A DNA stretch of 63,309 nt from Thermomonas fusca DSM 15424 (lineage in GTDB: Bacteria > Pseudomonadota > Gammaproteobacteria > Xanthomonadales > Xanthomonadaceae), in NCBI RefSeq assembly GCF_000423885.1, contig NZ_AUIV01000025.1, forward strand, positions 1 to 63,309, read 5' to 3'. A model generated the notes under the pieces. That model did no database searches and was not told the origin of the DNA. It worked only from the letters and a program-made list of their open reading frames with translations. A program made the position numbers and the translations under genes. Shown piece by piece: positions 7,153 through 16,618 of the stretch. Position 1 is the first letter of the stretch. Each line of letters starts with the position of its first letter.

Positions 7153-9438
7153 TTACGGCTGCCAGCCGTAGCTCAACTTGACGAACACGCTGCGGGTATT
7201 GCCGAACAGCTCGCGGTGATCGTCGTCCATGAACGCGCCGTAGGACGCGCCGGCGTACAGCGCGGTGCGCGGGTTGACCTTGTAGGAATAGACCACCTGC
7301 GCGGCCCAGTCGCGTGCGTTTTCGTTGATCGTGTCGGGATACAGCGCCTGCTCGCGGTCCACCTTGCTGCCCTGCACGGTGATGCGCAGGCGCTGGCGCG
7401 GGTCGAACTGCCAGCTGCCGCCGGCGTTGAGCACGCTGGCGGTGAACGCGGTGCCGCCGTCGCGGCGCATGCGCTGGTGGACCAGGTCCATGTCCAGCGC
7501 GATGCCGCGGCCGACGTTGAGGTTGCCGGACAGCTCGACCATCGTGCGCCGGCCGGTGCGGTCGGCGGCGAGGTCGAGCATCTGCCCGACCTGCACGTAG
7601 GCGCCCAGCTGCAGCTTGCCGTTGGGGCGGAAATTGGCGTCGACGTCGACGTAGTGCTCGTCGAACAGCCGGCCTTCCCAGTAGCGCGCGCGGGTCAGGC
7701 CGTGCAGGCGCAGGTTGCTCTGCATCGGTCCCTGCGCGTTCACCTGTGCTTCCAGCTCGCGTTCCAGCAGCTGGCCGTCGAAGCGGTGGGTGATGTCGAA
7801 ATCCATGTAGGCATTGATGCGGTTGAACGCCTTGCCGTCGCGGAACCAGCTGTGGCCGCCGCCGACCAGCGACTTGTCGTAGCCCACCTGGCCCATGAAG
7901 CCGAGGTCGGCGCGGAAGCCGGGATCGATGTCCATGTGCCAGGCGTCCAGGCTCCAGTTGCGGTTGCCGAACGAATACGCGGCGCGCCAGGCATTGCCGG
8001 ACGGGGTGGCATCGTCGCCCAGTTCGTCCCTGTAACCATCGACGATGGCGGCCGGATATTCCGACCGGCTGTGCAGGAACTGCGCGGTGGCGGTGTGGCT
8101 GCCCTGTTGCCAGCGCGCGTCGACGCCGGCCACGTTGTTGCTGTAGTCGTCGCCGCTGCGCAGGGTGCCGATCGCGCCGACGCTGAAGTGGGTGTTGAAG
8201 TCGTAGCGGTAGCGGCCGACGGCCACGTTGGCCTTCTGGTCCAGCTGTTCGAAGCCGGAGCCCAGCACGCCCGGCACCAGCAGCAGGGTGGTGGCGTCGC
8301 GCGCCACGATCGCACCGTAGGCGCCGCTGCCGGTGCGGCCGGCGGCGCGCAGGCCGAAGTCGGGGTCGGCGATCTGGCGGGTGTAGAGCACGTCGAACTG
8401 GCTGGTGAAGTAGTCCGCGCCCTCCAGGAAGAACGGCCGCTTCTCCTGATAGAACAGGGCGAAGCTGTCGTTGAAGGCGAGCTGCAGCTGGTCGGTTTCG
8501 ACCTGTGAGAAGTCCGGGTTGAGGGTGGCGTTGAGGGTCATCGCCGGCGACGGCGCCCAGCTCACGTCGACGCCCGGCTCGATGCTGGTGTCGCCGCTGC
8601 GCCAGCGTTCGCCGGCGTTGTCGCGGCCCTGCGTGGCGCCCACGGTCAGGGTCGGCACGATTTCCAGGTTGCGGCCCTGCTGCGCGCCCGCCAGGCCGTC
8701 GTACTTGCCCCACTGGCACTGGAAGCAGTTGGATTCGCGCGGCACCCGGTGGCTGGTCAGCTGGTGGCGTTTGTCGCGCGGCCAGTTGCGGAACAGCGAA
8801 ATGCCCCAGCGCTGGTCGCCGCCGGCGGCGGGGAAGCGCAGGGTGGAGAACGGGATGCGAACTTCCACTTCGTAGCCGTCGGCGGTGAGACGGCCGGCGC
8901 TGGCCCACAGCCCATCCCAGCTGGGGTCTTCCTGGTTCTCGCTGTTGGTCTCGTCGCGGATCAGGTCGGCCTGCACGCCCAGCGGATTGACGATCAGCTC
9001 GTAGCCGCGGCGGTGGTCGTTGAAGGTGTCGAGGAACACGCCCACCCAGTCGTCGTTGAACGCGGCGTCGCGGTCGCGCAGATGGGCGCGGATGCGCTCG
9101 GGGTTCGGGTCCATTGCGCGGAACGCCAGGTACAGCGCATCGGCGGTGTAGCCCATCCGCACCGTGGTCTTCACCGGCGCCGGCGTGTTGTCGCCGGGCT
9201 GGATGTCGAAGGCGATTTCCTGCACCAGCGCATCGCCCCACGCCGCCTCGTCGGGGTTGCCGTCGATGCTGATCTCGCCGCGCAGCAGCGGGATGCGGCC
9301 GCCGGGCACGAACGGCGAACGCGACACGGAACCGGAATCGTCGGCGGCGGGCGGGGTGGCGGCATGGGTGCCGGCGAACGGGGCGCATAGCAGCAGGGCG
9401 GTGGCCAGGGCGTGCGGCTTCAGGGTGAACGGCTTCAA
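7153..9438 (-). CDS. DUF5916 outer-membrane protein with CBM9-like N-terminal domain
   Basis: The 761-residue protein starts with a signal peptide (LATALLLCAPFAGTHA). A domain resembling family 9 carbohydrate-binding modules follows (RGEISIDGNPDEAAWGDA onward). A long C-terminal half rich in alternating hydrophobic and aromatic residues ends in SYGWQP, as expected of a beta-barrel. This order matches the DUF5916 family, common in Xanthomonadaceae and Bacteroidota and of unknown function. The start is TTG at 9436-9438, because no ATG or GTG lies directly before the signal peptide and GGAG is correctly spaced upstream; the in-frame ATG at 9576 would put 46 residues in front of the signal. It diverges from the M1 peptidase gene. 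Confidence 0.85.
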   Translation of the reverse strand: MKPFTLKPHALATALLLCAPFAGTHAATPPAADDSGSVSRSPFVPGGRIPLLRGEISIDGNPDEAAWGDALVQEIAFDIQPGDNTPAPVKTTVRMGYTADALYLAFRAMDPNPERIRAHLRDRDAAFNDDWVGVFLDTFNDHRRGYELIVNPLGVQADLIRDETNSENQEDPSWDGLWASAGRLTADGYEVEVRIPFSTLRFPAAGGDQRWGISLFRNWPRDKRHQLTSHRVPRESNCFQCQWGKYDGLAGAQQGRNLEIVPTLTVGATQGRDNAGERWRSGDTSIEPGVDVSWAPSPAMTLNATLNPDFSQVETDQLQLAFNDSFALFYQEKRPFFLEGADYFTSQFDVLYTRQIADPDFGLRAAGRTGSGAYGAIVARDATTLLLVPGVLGSGFEQLDQKANVAVGRYRYDFNTHFSVGAIGTLRSGDDYSNNVAGVDARWQQGSHTATAQFLHSRSEYPAAIVDGYRDELGDDATPSGNAWRAAYSFGNRNWSLDAWHMDIDPGFRADLGFMGQVGYDKSLVGGGHSWFRDGKAFNRINAYMDFDITHRFDGQLLERELEAQVNAQGPMQSNLRLHGLTRARYWEGRLFDEHYVDVDANFRPNGKLQLGAYVQVGQMLDLAADRTGRRTMVELSGNLNVGRGIALDMDLVHQRMRRDGGTAFTASVLNAGGSWQFDPRQRLRITVQGSKVDREQALYPDTINENARDWAAQVVYSYKVNPRTALYAGASYGAFMDDDHRELFGNTRSVFVKLSYGWQP

Positions 9439-9634
9439 GCGGGCTCTCCGTAGCGGATCGTCGATGACACTGGGATGCCGCACCGCCGGCCACGGTTGCC
9501 ATGACTGATGGCAGGGGATTGCGGGCGGCAGCGGGCGCGCAGTGTGGTGCAGGCGCGCTGCGGCGCGGCCGGGCATGCGACGGATGCGCGCTGGCGGCGA
9601 TAAACTCGGGTTTTTCCGCTATCGGGTCGTGACC

Positions 9635-11602
9635 ATGCGTCAGCTGCTTCTTTCCGTTTCCATCGCCGCCGCGCTCGGCCTGGTCGCCACCGGCTGCCAG
9701 CGCAACCAGAACCCCGCGCCCGCCGCCGCCACGCCGGCCGCGCCGGCTGCCGCTGCGGAGAAGATCGTGGACGAGCATTCCTATGCCCAGCCGGACAAGG
9801 TCCGCACCACCGACCTGGCGCTGGACCTGGCCGTCGACTTCGACGGGAAGACCATCGCCGGCACCGCCACCTACGCGCTGGACTGGGTGGACAAGTCCGC
9901 GGCCCAGCTGGTGCTGGACACCCGCGACCTGACCATCGACAAGGCCGAAGGCCTGGGCGCCGACGGCAAGTGGGAACCGCTGAAGTTCGCGCTGTCGGAC
10001 AAGGACAAGGTGCTGGGCAGCGCACTGACCATCGAAACCCCGAACCGCCCGGCCAAGGTGCGGGTCAGCTACGTCACCTCGCCCGAGGCCTCGGGCCTGC
10101 AGTGGCTGGCGCCGTCGATGACCGAGGGCAAGCAGACCCCGTTCATGTTCAGCCAGTCGCAGCAGATCCACGCGCGTTCGTGGGTGCCGCTGCAGGACAC
10201 GCCGCAGATCCGCTTCACCTACAGCGCCAACGTGAAGTCGCCGGCCAACGTGATGGTGCTGATGAGCGCCGACAACGACCCGGCCGCCGCGCGCGACGGC
10301 GACTACAGCTTCAAGATGCCGCAGAAGATCCCGTCCTACCTGCTCGCCATCGCCGCCGGCGACCTGGTGTTCAAGAAGATCGGCGAGCGCAGCGGCGTGT
10401 GGGCCGAGCCGGCGATGGTCGACAAGGCGGTGGCCGAGTTCGACGACACCGAGAAGATGATCGATGCCGCCGAGGGCCTGTACGGCCCGTATCGCTGGGG
10501 CCGCTACGACCTGCTGGTGCTGCCGCCCAGCTTCCCCTACGGCGGCATGGAGAACCCGCGCCTGACCTTCGCCACCCCCACCGTGATCGTCGGCGACAAG
10601 TCGCTGGTCTCGCTGATCGCGCACGAGCTGGCGCACAGCTGGTCGGGCAACCTGGTCACCTTCGCCACCGACAAGGACAGCTGGCTCAACGAAGGCACCA
10701 CCACCTACGTGCAGAGCCGCATCACCGAGGCGTTGTATGGCCCGGACATGGCGGCGATGGAGGAAGTGATCGACCGCGACGAGCTGAAGAGCGAATTCGC
10801 GTCGCTGGATCCCAAGCTGCAGCGCCTGTCGCTGAAGCCGGGCACGCTGGCCGACCCCGACGACCAGTCCAGCGCCACCGTCTACACCAAGGGCGCGTGG
10901 TTCCTGCAGTTCCTGGAGAAGCGCTTCGGCCGCGAGGTGTTCGATCCGTGGCTGAAGGGCTATTTCGACCACTTCGCCTTCCAGAGCATCACCACCAGCC
11001 AGTTCCGCGATTACCTGAAGGCCAACCTGATCGACAAGCACCCGAACGTGGTGACGATGCAGGAAGTCGACCAGTGGCTGTATGAGCCGGGCATCCCCGC
11101 CACTGCGCCGAAGGTGGAGTCCGCCAAGTTCAGTACCGTCAATGCCGCGCGCATCGCCTGGCAGGGCAGCGCCACGCTGCCGGACAAGGCCATCACCGGT
11201 GCCTGGGGCACGCAGGAGTGGGTGCATTTCCTCGAAGGCATGCCGGAGACGCTGAAGCCGGAACAGCTGCAGCAGCTGGATACCGCCTATCACTTCACCG
11301 GCACGCCCAACGGCGAGATCGCGATGCGCTGGTACCCGCTGGCCGAACGCAGCGGCTACGCCGCGGCGCGTGAGGAAATGGGCAAGTTCCTGGAGCGTGT
11401 CGGCCGCCGCAAGCTGATCCTGCCGGTCTACAAGGCGCTGGTGGCCACCCCGGACGGGCTGGCGTTCGCCGAACAGGCGTTCGCCAAGGCCAGGCCGGCC
11501 ACCCATCCGATCACCGCCGGCTCGGTCGAGGCGATCATCGCCGAGGCCAAGGCCAAGGCGCCGGCCGCGCCGGTCGCGCCCGTCGCACCGGCGGCGCAGT
11601 AA
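9635..11602 (+). CDS. M1-family zinc aminopeptidase, lipoprotein
   Basis: This 655-residue metallopeptidase resembles leukotriene A4 hydrolase/aminopeptidase. It would remove N-terminal residues from peptides in the periplasm. The zinc site is HELAH (330-334) with the downstream ligand Glu353 (NEG), and the substrate-binding motif is GGMEN (303-307). The N-terminus is a lipoprotein signal ending at Cys21 (LVATGC), followed by an Ala/Pro linker and a repeated Ala/Pro tail at the C-terminus. The ATG at 9635 was chosen because it begins the signal peptide; the frame is open further upstream. A very stable hairpin follows the gene. Confidence 0.93.
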   Translation: MRQLLLSVSIAAALGLVATGCQRNQNPAPAAATPAAPAAAAEKIVDEHSYAQPDKVRTTDLALDLAVDFDGKTIAGTATYALDWVDKSAAQLVLDTRDLTIDKAEGLGADGKWEPLKFALSDKDKVLGSALTIETPNRPAKVRVSYVTSPEASGLQWLAPSMTEGKQTPFMFSQSQQIHARSWVPLQDTPQIRFTYSANVKSPANVMVLMSADNDPAAARDGDYSFKMPQKIPSYLLAIAAGDLVFKKIGERSGVWAEPAMVDKAVAEFDDTEKMIDAAEGLYGPYRWGRYDLLVLPPSFPYGGMENPRLTFATPTVIVGDKSLVSLIAHELAHSWSGNLVTFATDKDSWLNEGTTTYVQSRITEALYGPDMAAMEEVIDRDELKSEFASLDPKLQRLSLKPGTLADPDDQSSATVYTKGAWFLQFLEKRFGREVFDPWLKGYFDHFAFQSITTSQFRDYLKANLIDKHPNVVTMQEVDQWLYEPGIPATAPKVESAKFSTVNAARIAWQGSATLPDKAITGAWGTQEWVHFLEGMPETLKPEQLQQLDTAYHFTGTPNGEIAMRWYPLAERSGYAAAREEMGKFLERVGRRKLILPVYKALVATPDGLAFAEQAFAKARPATHPITAGSVEAIIAEAKAKAPAAPVAPVAPAAQ

Positions 11603-11611
11603 GCGCGTCGC

Positions 11612-11638
11612 GCGCGCCGGCCACCGCGGCCGGCGCGC
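11612..11638 (+). terminator. Very stable GC hairpin after the M1 peptidase gene
   Basis: A perfect 11-bp inverted repeat (GCGCGCCGGCC with GGCCGGCGCGC) with a 5-base loop sits 9 bp after the peptidase stop and 11 bp before the hydrolase start. It lacks a T-run, so it may slow or attenuate read-through rather than terminate it. Confidence 0.35.
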
Positions 11639-11649
11639 GCCTGGCGTCG

Positions 11650-12621
11650 ATGATGGCCAAACCCCTCGTCCTGTCGCTGTTGCTGCTCGCGGCGCTGGTC
11701 GCCGCGATCGCCCTGTGGCGCGATCCCTACCTGCTGGTGCGCGCCGAATTCGCGCGCCAACGCGTTGCCGCCGGGCTGTCCGCGGGCACGCTTGAAGCCG
11801 CCGGCCACCGCTGGGCGTATGCGTCCCGCGACGCCGACGATCCCGCCGCGCCCACCCTCGTCATGCTGCACGGCTACACCGGCAGCAAGGAGAACTGGTA
11901 TCCGCTGGCGCGCGAACTGGGTGGCCGCTACCGGCTGCTGATTCCCGACCTGCCGGGCTGGGGTGCATCGCAGCGCAAGCCGGGCGTCGGCTACGGCTTC
12001 CCCGAGCAGGCGGAACACGTGGCGGCATTCATTCGCGCCGTCTCGCCGGATCGGCCGGTGGTGCTGCTGGGGCATTCGATGGGCGGCGGCATCGCCGCGC
12101 TGGTCGCCGCGCGGCATCCGCAGGCGGTGGCGAAAGTGGGCCTGCTCAACGCGGCCGGCGTGCGCTTCAAGGACAACCGCTTCGGCCTCGACGTATTGGC
12201 CGGGCACAACCCGTTCGCGGTGGAGGACGCCGCCAGCCTGCAGCGCTACCTCGACACGGTGTTCTTCGACGCTGCCGCCAGGCCGTGGATCCCGTGGCCG
12301 GCGTCGGCCGGGCTGATCGAAAAACGCCGCGCCGACGCCGCCTTCGAGCAGTCGGTGCTGGACCGCATCGGTCGCGGCGAAGACAGCCTGCTGCCGGGAG
12401 AAGAGGCCGCACGCATCCGCCAGCCGGCGCTGCTGCTGTGGTGCCGGCAGGACGCGGTGATCGACGCCAGCGCGCTGGACCTGTACGCGGCGCGCATCCC
12501 GCAGGCGCGCAAGGTGCTGCTGGACGGCTGCGGCCACATGTCGCTGATGGAGCGCCCGCGCGAAGTGGCGGATGCCGTGGTTGGGTGGATCGATGCCCAC
12601 AATGGCGCTGCGGGCCATTAA
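11650..12621 (+). CDS. Alpha/beta-fold hydrolase, membrane-anchored
   Basis: The 323-residue protein has one N-terminal membrane segment (LVLSLLLLAALVAAIALW) and then an alpha/beta hydrolase domain with the oxyanion motif LHGYTG, nucleophile Ser143 in GHSMGG, acid Asp268 (CRQDAVID) and His296 (GCGHMS). The family includes esterases, lipases and haloperoxidase-like enzymes. The substrate cannot be read from the sequence. The start may be either of the two adjacent ATG codons at 11650 and 11653. It follows the M1 peptidase in the same direction with a hairpin between them. Confidence 0.88.
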   Translation: MMAKPLVLSLLLLAALVAAIALWRDPYLLVRAEFARQRVAAGLSAGTLEAAGHRWAYASRDADDPAAPTLVMLHGYTGSKENWYPLARELGGRYRLLIPDLPGWGASQRKPGVGYGFPEQAEHVAAFIRAVSPDRPVVLLGHSMGGGIAALVAARHPQAVAKVGLLNAAGVRFKDNRFGLDVLAGHNPFAVEDAASLQRYLDTVFFDAAARPWIPWPASAGLIEKRRADAAFEQSVLDRIGRGEDSLLPGEEAARIRQPALLLWCRQDAVIDASALDLYAARIPQARKVLLDGCGHMSLMERPREVADAVVGWIDAHNGAAGH

Positions 12622-12661
12622 GCTCGCGCAACCGTCGCCGTTCCCGCTCCGGATGCCCGCC

Positions 12662-13387
12662 ATGACCAAGATCGCCACGCTCGCCCTCGCCACCGCGCTG
12701 CTGCTTGTCGCCTGCAAGGGCGAGGACCCGGAGGCCGCCGCGCGCGCCGCCGCCGCGCAGGGGGAAGCGAAGGAGCAGGCCGCGGCGGCGATGGAGAAGC
12801 AGTTCGAGGACGCGGTGGCCGCGCACAACTGGCGGCTGGCCAAGGGCTACGGCGATGTCCTGCAGATCGATCATCCCACCAGCCAGGCGGCGGCGCGGGT
12901 CAAGCCGCAGCTCGACGACATCCGCGCCAAGGCCGAGGCCGAGGTGCTGCAGCAGCGGCTGGCGGCGCTGTGGAGCTATGGCGATGAACCGGTCGGCAAG
13001 GACGGCCACCAGCTGTCGGCGTCGATCTATTCGCAGGAGCCGGTGGACACCGACGGCGGCGGCGCGCACCCGGTGCGGCTGATCTTCCGCGACCACCCGG
13101 AGTGGGGCCGCAGCGCCTACCTGGTGCTGGAGGCCGGCGACTTCGACTGCTACGCCGGCTGCAGGCTGAAGGTGGTGGCCGACGGCAAGACCCACACTCT
13201 GCCCGGCTCGCGGCCGAAGACCGACGAAGCCATCGCCATGTTCATCGAAGACCACAAGGCGCTGTGGAAGCTGGCGAAATCGGCCGGCCACCTGTCGATC
13301 GAATTCCCGACCAAGGCGGTGGGCCGGCGTACCGCCGAGTTCGAGGTCGGCGGCCTTGCGCCGTCTAAGCTGCCGAAGTGGAACTGA
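12662..13387 (+). CDS. Putative lipoprotein of unknown function
   Basis: The 241-residue protein carries a lipoprotein signal (ATALLLVAC, Cys18). An Ala/Glu/Lys-rich, probably coiled-coil segment (about 25-95) follows, then a globular domain with two Cys in DCYAGC. I do not recognise a family with known function. ATG at 12662 gives a compact lipoprotein signal; ATG at 12653 (three residues more) is equally possible since neither has a clear ribosome binding site. It converges with the PfkB kinase gene 10 bp downstream. Confidence 0.75.
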   Translation: MTKIATLALATALLLVACKGEDPEAAARAAAAQGEAKEQAAAAMEKQFEDAVAAHNWRLAKGYGDVLQIDHPTSQAAARVKPQLDDIRAKAEAEVLQQRLAALWSYGDEPVGKDGHQLSASIYSQEPVDTDGGGAHPVRLIFRDHPEWGRSAYLVLEAGDFDCYAGCRLKVVADGKTHTLPGSRPKTDEAIAMFIEDHKALWKLAKSAGHLSIEFPTKAVGRRTAEFEVGGLAPSKLPKWN

Positions 13388-13397
13388 GCGGGCCGGA

Positions 13398-14333
13398 TCA
13401 ACCCAGCGAGTAGCCGAACTGCTGGCGGAACTGTTCGGCGAATTCGTCGTAGTCGAAGCGCTGGTTCTGGGTGCCCGGGTGCTCGACCTTCAGCGCGCCC
13501 ATCAGGTTGCCCATGCGGCCGATGGTCATCCAGTCGTAGCCCTTCTCGATGCCGAAAATCAGCCCGGCGCGGAACGCGTCGCCGCAGCCGGTGGGATCGG
13601 TGACGCGGCGCTCGTGCGCCGGCGGGATGCGGTGGGTGGTGCCGTCGGCATGGATCTCCGCGCCCTGCGGCCCGCGGGTGGTGATGTAGGCCTTGACCCT
13701 GCCGGCGATGTCCTGCTCGCTCCAGCCGGTGCGCTCCTGCAGCAGGTTGGATTCGTAGTCATTGACGGTGACGTAGTCGGCCAGCTCGATGAAGTGGCGC
13801 AGCTCGTCGCCGTTGAACAGCGGCATCGCCTGGCCGGGGTCGAAGATGAAGCGGATCCCGGCCGCGTGGAATTCCTTCGCGTTCTGCAGCATGCCCTCGT
13901 AGCCGTCCGGGCTGACGATGCCGATGGTGACGCCGGGCACGTCCTTCACGTGGTTTTCGTAGCTGCGCATCATCGCGCCCGGGTGGAAGGCGGTGATCTG
14001 GTTGTTGTCGTGGTCGGTGGTGATGAACGCCTGCGGAGTGAACAGCTCGTCGATCACCTTGACGTGGTCGAGGGTGATGCCCTGCTCGCCGAACCATTCC
14101 CGGTACGGGCCGAAGTCCGCGCCCACCGTGGCCATCGGGATCGGGTCGCCGCCCAGCAGCTTGAGGTTGTAGGCGATGTTGCCGGCGCAGCCGCCGAACT
14201 CGCGGCGCATCCGCGGCACCAGGAAGGACACGTTGAGGATGTGCACCTTGTCCGGCAGGATGTGGTTCTTGAACTGGTCGGGGAACACCATGATGGTGTC
14301 GTAGGCCAGGGAACCGCAGATCAGTGCAGCCAT
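13398..14333 (-). CDS. PfkB-family carbohydrate/adenosine kinase
   Basis: The 311-residue kinase of the ribokinase superfamily has the N-terminal glycine motif (GGCAGNIAYNLKLLGG, about 47-62) and the C-terminal ATP/anion-hole signature DPTGCGDAFRAG, in which Asp252 is the catalytic base. Length and motifs suit adenosine kinase or ribokinase. Bacterial proteins of this subgroup are usually annotated adenosine kinase, but the substrate cannot be fixed by reading alone. It is monocistronic and divergent from mreB with a 207-bp shared upstream region. Confidence 0.88.
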   Translation of the reverse strand: MAALICGSLAYDTIMVFPDQFKNHILPDKVHILNVSFLVPRMRREFGGCAGNIAYNLKLLGGDPIPMATVGADFGPYREWFGEQGITLDHVKVIDELFTPQAFITTDHDNNQITAFHPGAMMRSYENHVKDVPGVTIGIVSPDGYEGMLQNAKEFHAAGIRFIFDPGQAMPLFNGDELRHFIELADYVTVNDYESNLLQERTGWSEQDIAGRVKAYITTRGPQGAEIHADGTTHRIPPAHERRVTDPTGCGDAFRAGLIFGIEKGYDWMTIGRMGNLMGALKVEHPGTQNQRFDYDEFAEQFRQQFGYSLG

Positions 14334-14426
14334 CGGAATCTCAAGGGAGCGGACGCAAGGCCGCCCATGATACCCGCGGTGCCCGGGCTTGGCAGCCGCC
14401 GATGAATGGGTCTGGGACGTGGTTCC

Positions 14427-14455
14427 TTGCCGCCGACGGGGGGCGTTGCTAGGCT
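14427..14455 (+). promoter_or_regulatory. Likely sigma-70 promoter of mreB
   Basis: TTGCCG (14427-14432) and TAGGCT (14450-14455) are exactly 17 bp apart and lie about 85 bp before the mreB ATG. This is the best promoter match in the divergent mreB/kinase gap, and it would drive the whole elongasome operon. Confidence 0.5.
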
Positions 14456-14540
14456 AACCGCCCCCGGCGGTGTGACCGACGCGGTCTTCTTCCTTCCGCG
14501 TTCCCCCGCGCGGCGATCCCCCTTTCCGGCAGCCCTCCGC

Positions 14541-15584
14541 ATGTTCAAGTTCCTCGGCCGCTACTTCTCCAGCGACCTTTCCATCGACCTCGGCACCGCC
14601 AACACCCTGATCTACGTGCGCGGCCAGGGCATCGTCCTCAACGAACCTTCGGTGGTGGCGGTGCGCCAGGACCGCGGCGGCGGCGCCCGCGCGGTGGCGG
14701 CGGTCGGCAGTGAGGCCAAGCAGATGCTCGGCCGTACCCCCGGCCACATGACCACGGTGCGGCCGATGAAGGATGGCGTGATCGCCGACTTCACCTACAC
14801 CGAGGAAATGCTCAAGCACTTCATCCGCAAGGTGCACAAGAGCCGCTTCCTGCGTCCCAGCCCGCGCGTGCTGGTGTGCGTGCCGGCCGGCAGCACCCAG
14901 GTGGAGCGCCGCGCGATCAAGGAGTCGGCGGAAGAAGCCGGCGCGCGCGAGGTCTACCTGATCGAGGAGCCGATGGCGGCGGCGATCGGCGCCGGCATGC
15001 CGGTGACCGAAGCGCGCGGCTCGATGGTGGTCGACATCGGCGGCGGCACCACCGAGGTGGCGGTGATCGCGCTCAACGGCATCGTGTACTCGCAGTCGGT
15101 GCGGATCGGCGGCGACCGCTTCGACGAGTCGATCATCAACTACGTGCGCCGCCACCACGGCATGCTGATCGGCGATGCCACCGCCGAACGCATCAAGATC
15201 GAGATCGGCAGCGCCTACCCGAACGACGAGGTGCGCCAGACCGAGATTTCCGGCCGCCACCTTGCCGAGGGCGTGCCGAAGATGATCACCATCAGCTCCA
15301 CCGAGGTGCAGGAAGCGCTGCGCGAGCCGCTGCAGGGCATCCTTGCCGGCATCCGCCAGGCGCTGGAGCAGACCCCTCCGGAACTGTCGGCCGACGTCGC
15401 CGAGCGCGGCATCGTGCTGACCGGCGGCGGTTCGCTGCTGCGCGATCTGGATCGCCTGATCTCCGAGGAAACCGGCCTGCACGTGCAGGTGGCCGATGAT
15501 CCGCTGACCTGCGTGGCCCGCGGTGGCGGTCGTGCGCTGGAGCTGGTGGACATGCACGGCAACGAGTTCTTCGCCCCCGAGTGA
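14541..15584 (+). CDS. mreB: Rod-shape determining protein MreB
   Basis: MreB is the bacterial actin homologue that polymerises under the inner membrane and guides the elongation machinery. The 347-residue length is standard. Visible motifs are the phosphate 1 loop SIDLGTANT, the VDIGGGTTEVAVIA phosphate 2 loop and the adenosine motif VLTGGGSLLRDLD. The N-terminal FKFLGRYF is the amphipathic membrane-binding stretch. A small Gly/Ala-rich insert (RGGGARAVAAVG) near residue 45 is slightly unusual. It opens the mreBCD-mrdA-rodA run. ATG at 14541 was chosen over upstream in-frame codons because of the conserved N-terminus. Confidence 0.96.
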   Translation: MFKFLGRYFSSDLSIDLGTANTLIYVRGQGIVLNEPSVVAVRQDRGGGARAVAAVGSEAKQMLGRTPGHMTTVRPMKDGVIADFTYTEEMLKHFIRKVHKSRFLRPSPRVLVCVPAGSTQVERRAIKESAEEAGAREVYLIEEPMAAAIGAGMPVTEARGSMVVDIGGGTTEVAVIALNGIVYSQSVRIGGDRFDESIINYVRRHHGMLIGDATAERIKIEIGSAYPNDEVRQTEISGRHLAEGVPKMITISSTEVQEALREPLQGILAGIRQALEQTPPELSADVAERGIVLTGGGSLLRDLDRLISEETGLHVQVADDPLTCVARGGGRALELVDMHGNEFFAPE

Positions 15585-15709
15585 GGCGGGCATCGGCAGC
15601 AGGCGCAGGGCGGCGGGCGGGCATGCCAACGTCCGCGCCGCTTTCGGGCGCGCGCGGTTGTCCCTGAGCTTTTTCCGGCTTTCCACTTCCTTCCACTTGC
15701 CCTCCGCTC

Positions 15710-16618
15710 ATGCCCCACGCCGGCCCCTCCGCTTCCCGCCCCGGTGAAATCGCCGGCGTGCTGCGGTTGCTGGTTTTCCTGGTGCTGGCCGTTGCGCTGA
15801 TGGTGCTGGACTTCCGCGGTGGCTGGCTGCATGCGGTGCGGGTGCAGGCCGAGGCGGCGATGCAGCCGCTGTGGTGGCTGGCCGGGCTGCCGTCGCGGGC
15901 GGGCGCCAGCCTGCGCGAAAACGCGGTCACCCGCGCCCAGCTGGCCAGCGACAACACCCGCCTGCGCCAGGCGCTGCTGCTGTCGGCCGCGCGCAATGCG
16001 CGCCTGCGCACCGCCGCGGCCGAGAACGCACGCCTGCGCGGGCTGCTGGGCAGCGTCGAGCGTGGGCGCCTGGACGTGCAGCTGGCCAGCGTGCTCGACG
16101 TCGACCTGGACCCCAGTCGGCAGCGCCTGCTGCTGGGTGCCGGCAGCGGCAGCGGCGTGCGGGTCGGGCAACCGGTGATCGATGCCGGTGGGTTGATGGG
16201 ACAGGTCATCGCCACCACCCCGACCACCGCCACCGTTCTGCTGCTGACCGACCCCGACCACGCGGTGCCGGTGATGGTCGCGCGCAGCGGGGTGCGGCTG
16301 ATGGTCTATGGCACCGGCCGCAACGACGCCCTGCAGCTGGCCGACATCCCGCTGTCCGCCGACGTGCGCGAAGGCGACGCGTTGCTGACCTCCGGCCTGG
16401 GTGACCGTTTCCCGCCGGGCTTCGCGGTGGGCCGGGTGGGCGCGCTGCGCGCCGATGACAGCCGCGCCTTCCTGAAGGCGGAAGTGAAGCCGGCCGCGCA
16501 GCTCGACCGCGGCCGCGACGTGCTGCTGCTGCGCGGCTACCGGCCCGCAAACCAACCCCTCCCCAACCCTCCCCTGCCTGCGCAGGGGAGGGACACAAGC
16601 GCGGAGCCGCGCCGATGA
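15710..16618 (+). CDS. mreC: Rod-shape determining protein MreC
   Basis: MreC is the bitopic scaffold that links MreB to PBP2 and RodA in the periplasm. The protein has 302 residues: a membrane segment at about 18-35 (LRLLVFLVLAVALMVLDF), a coiled coil at about 65-110, and the two beta-barrel domains of the MreC family (LLTDPDHAVPVMV, ADVREGDALLTSGLG). The last 20 or so residues are read from a small palindromic repeat (16567-16592) and are not part of the fold. The stop overlaps the mreD start by 4 bases. Confidence 0.93.
   Translation: MPHAGPSASRPGEIAGVLRLLVFLVLAVALMVLDFRGGWLHAVRVQAEAAMQPLWWLAGLPSRAGASLRENAVTRAQLASDNTRLRQALLLSAARNARLRTAAAENARLRGLLGSVERGRLDVQLASVLDVDLDPSRQRLLLGAGSGSGVRVGQPVIDAGGLMGQVIATTPTTATVLLLTDPDHAVPVMVARSGVRLMVYGTGRNDALQLADIPLSADVREGDALLTSGLGDRFPPGFAVGRVGALRADDSRAFLKAEVKPAAQLDRGRDVLLLRGYRPANQPLPNPPLPAQGRDTSAEPRR
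16567..16592. repeat. Small palindromic repeat inside the 3' end of mreC
   Basis: A perfect 11-bp stem (CCCTCCCCTGC with GCAGGGGAGGG) around the loop CTGC lies in frame in the last codons of mreC, 22 bp before mreD begins. A relative with the same loop and a similar stem sits at 24267-24284. Both look like members of a dispersed small palindromic repeat family that here has become part of the coding sequence. Confidence 0.6.

Noticed and set aside
7028..11506. Very long minus-strand open frame over 4 kb
   Set aside because: It runs across the DUF5916 gene in another frame and opposite the M1 peptidase, has Arg/Ala/His/Gln-rich composition without domains, and is a by-product of high GC.
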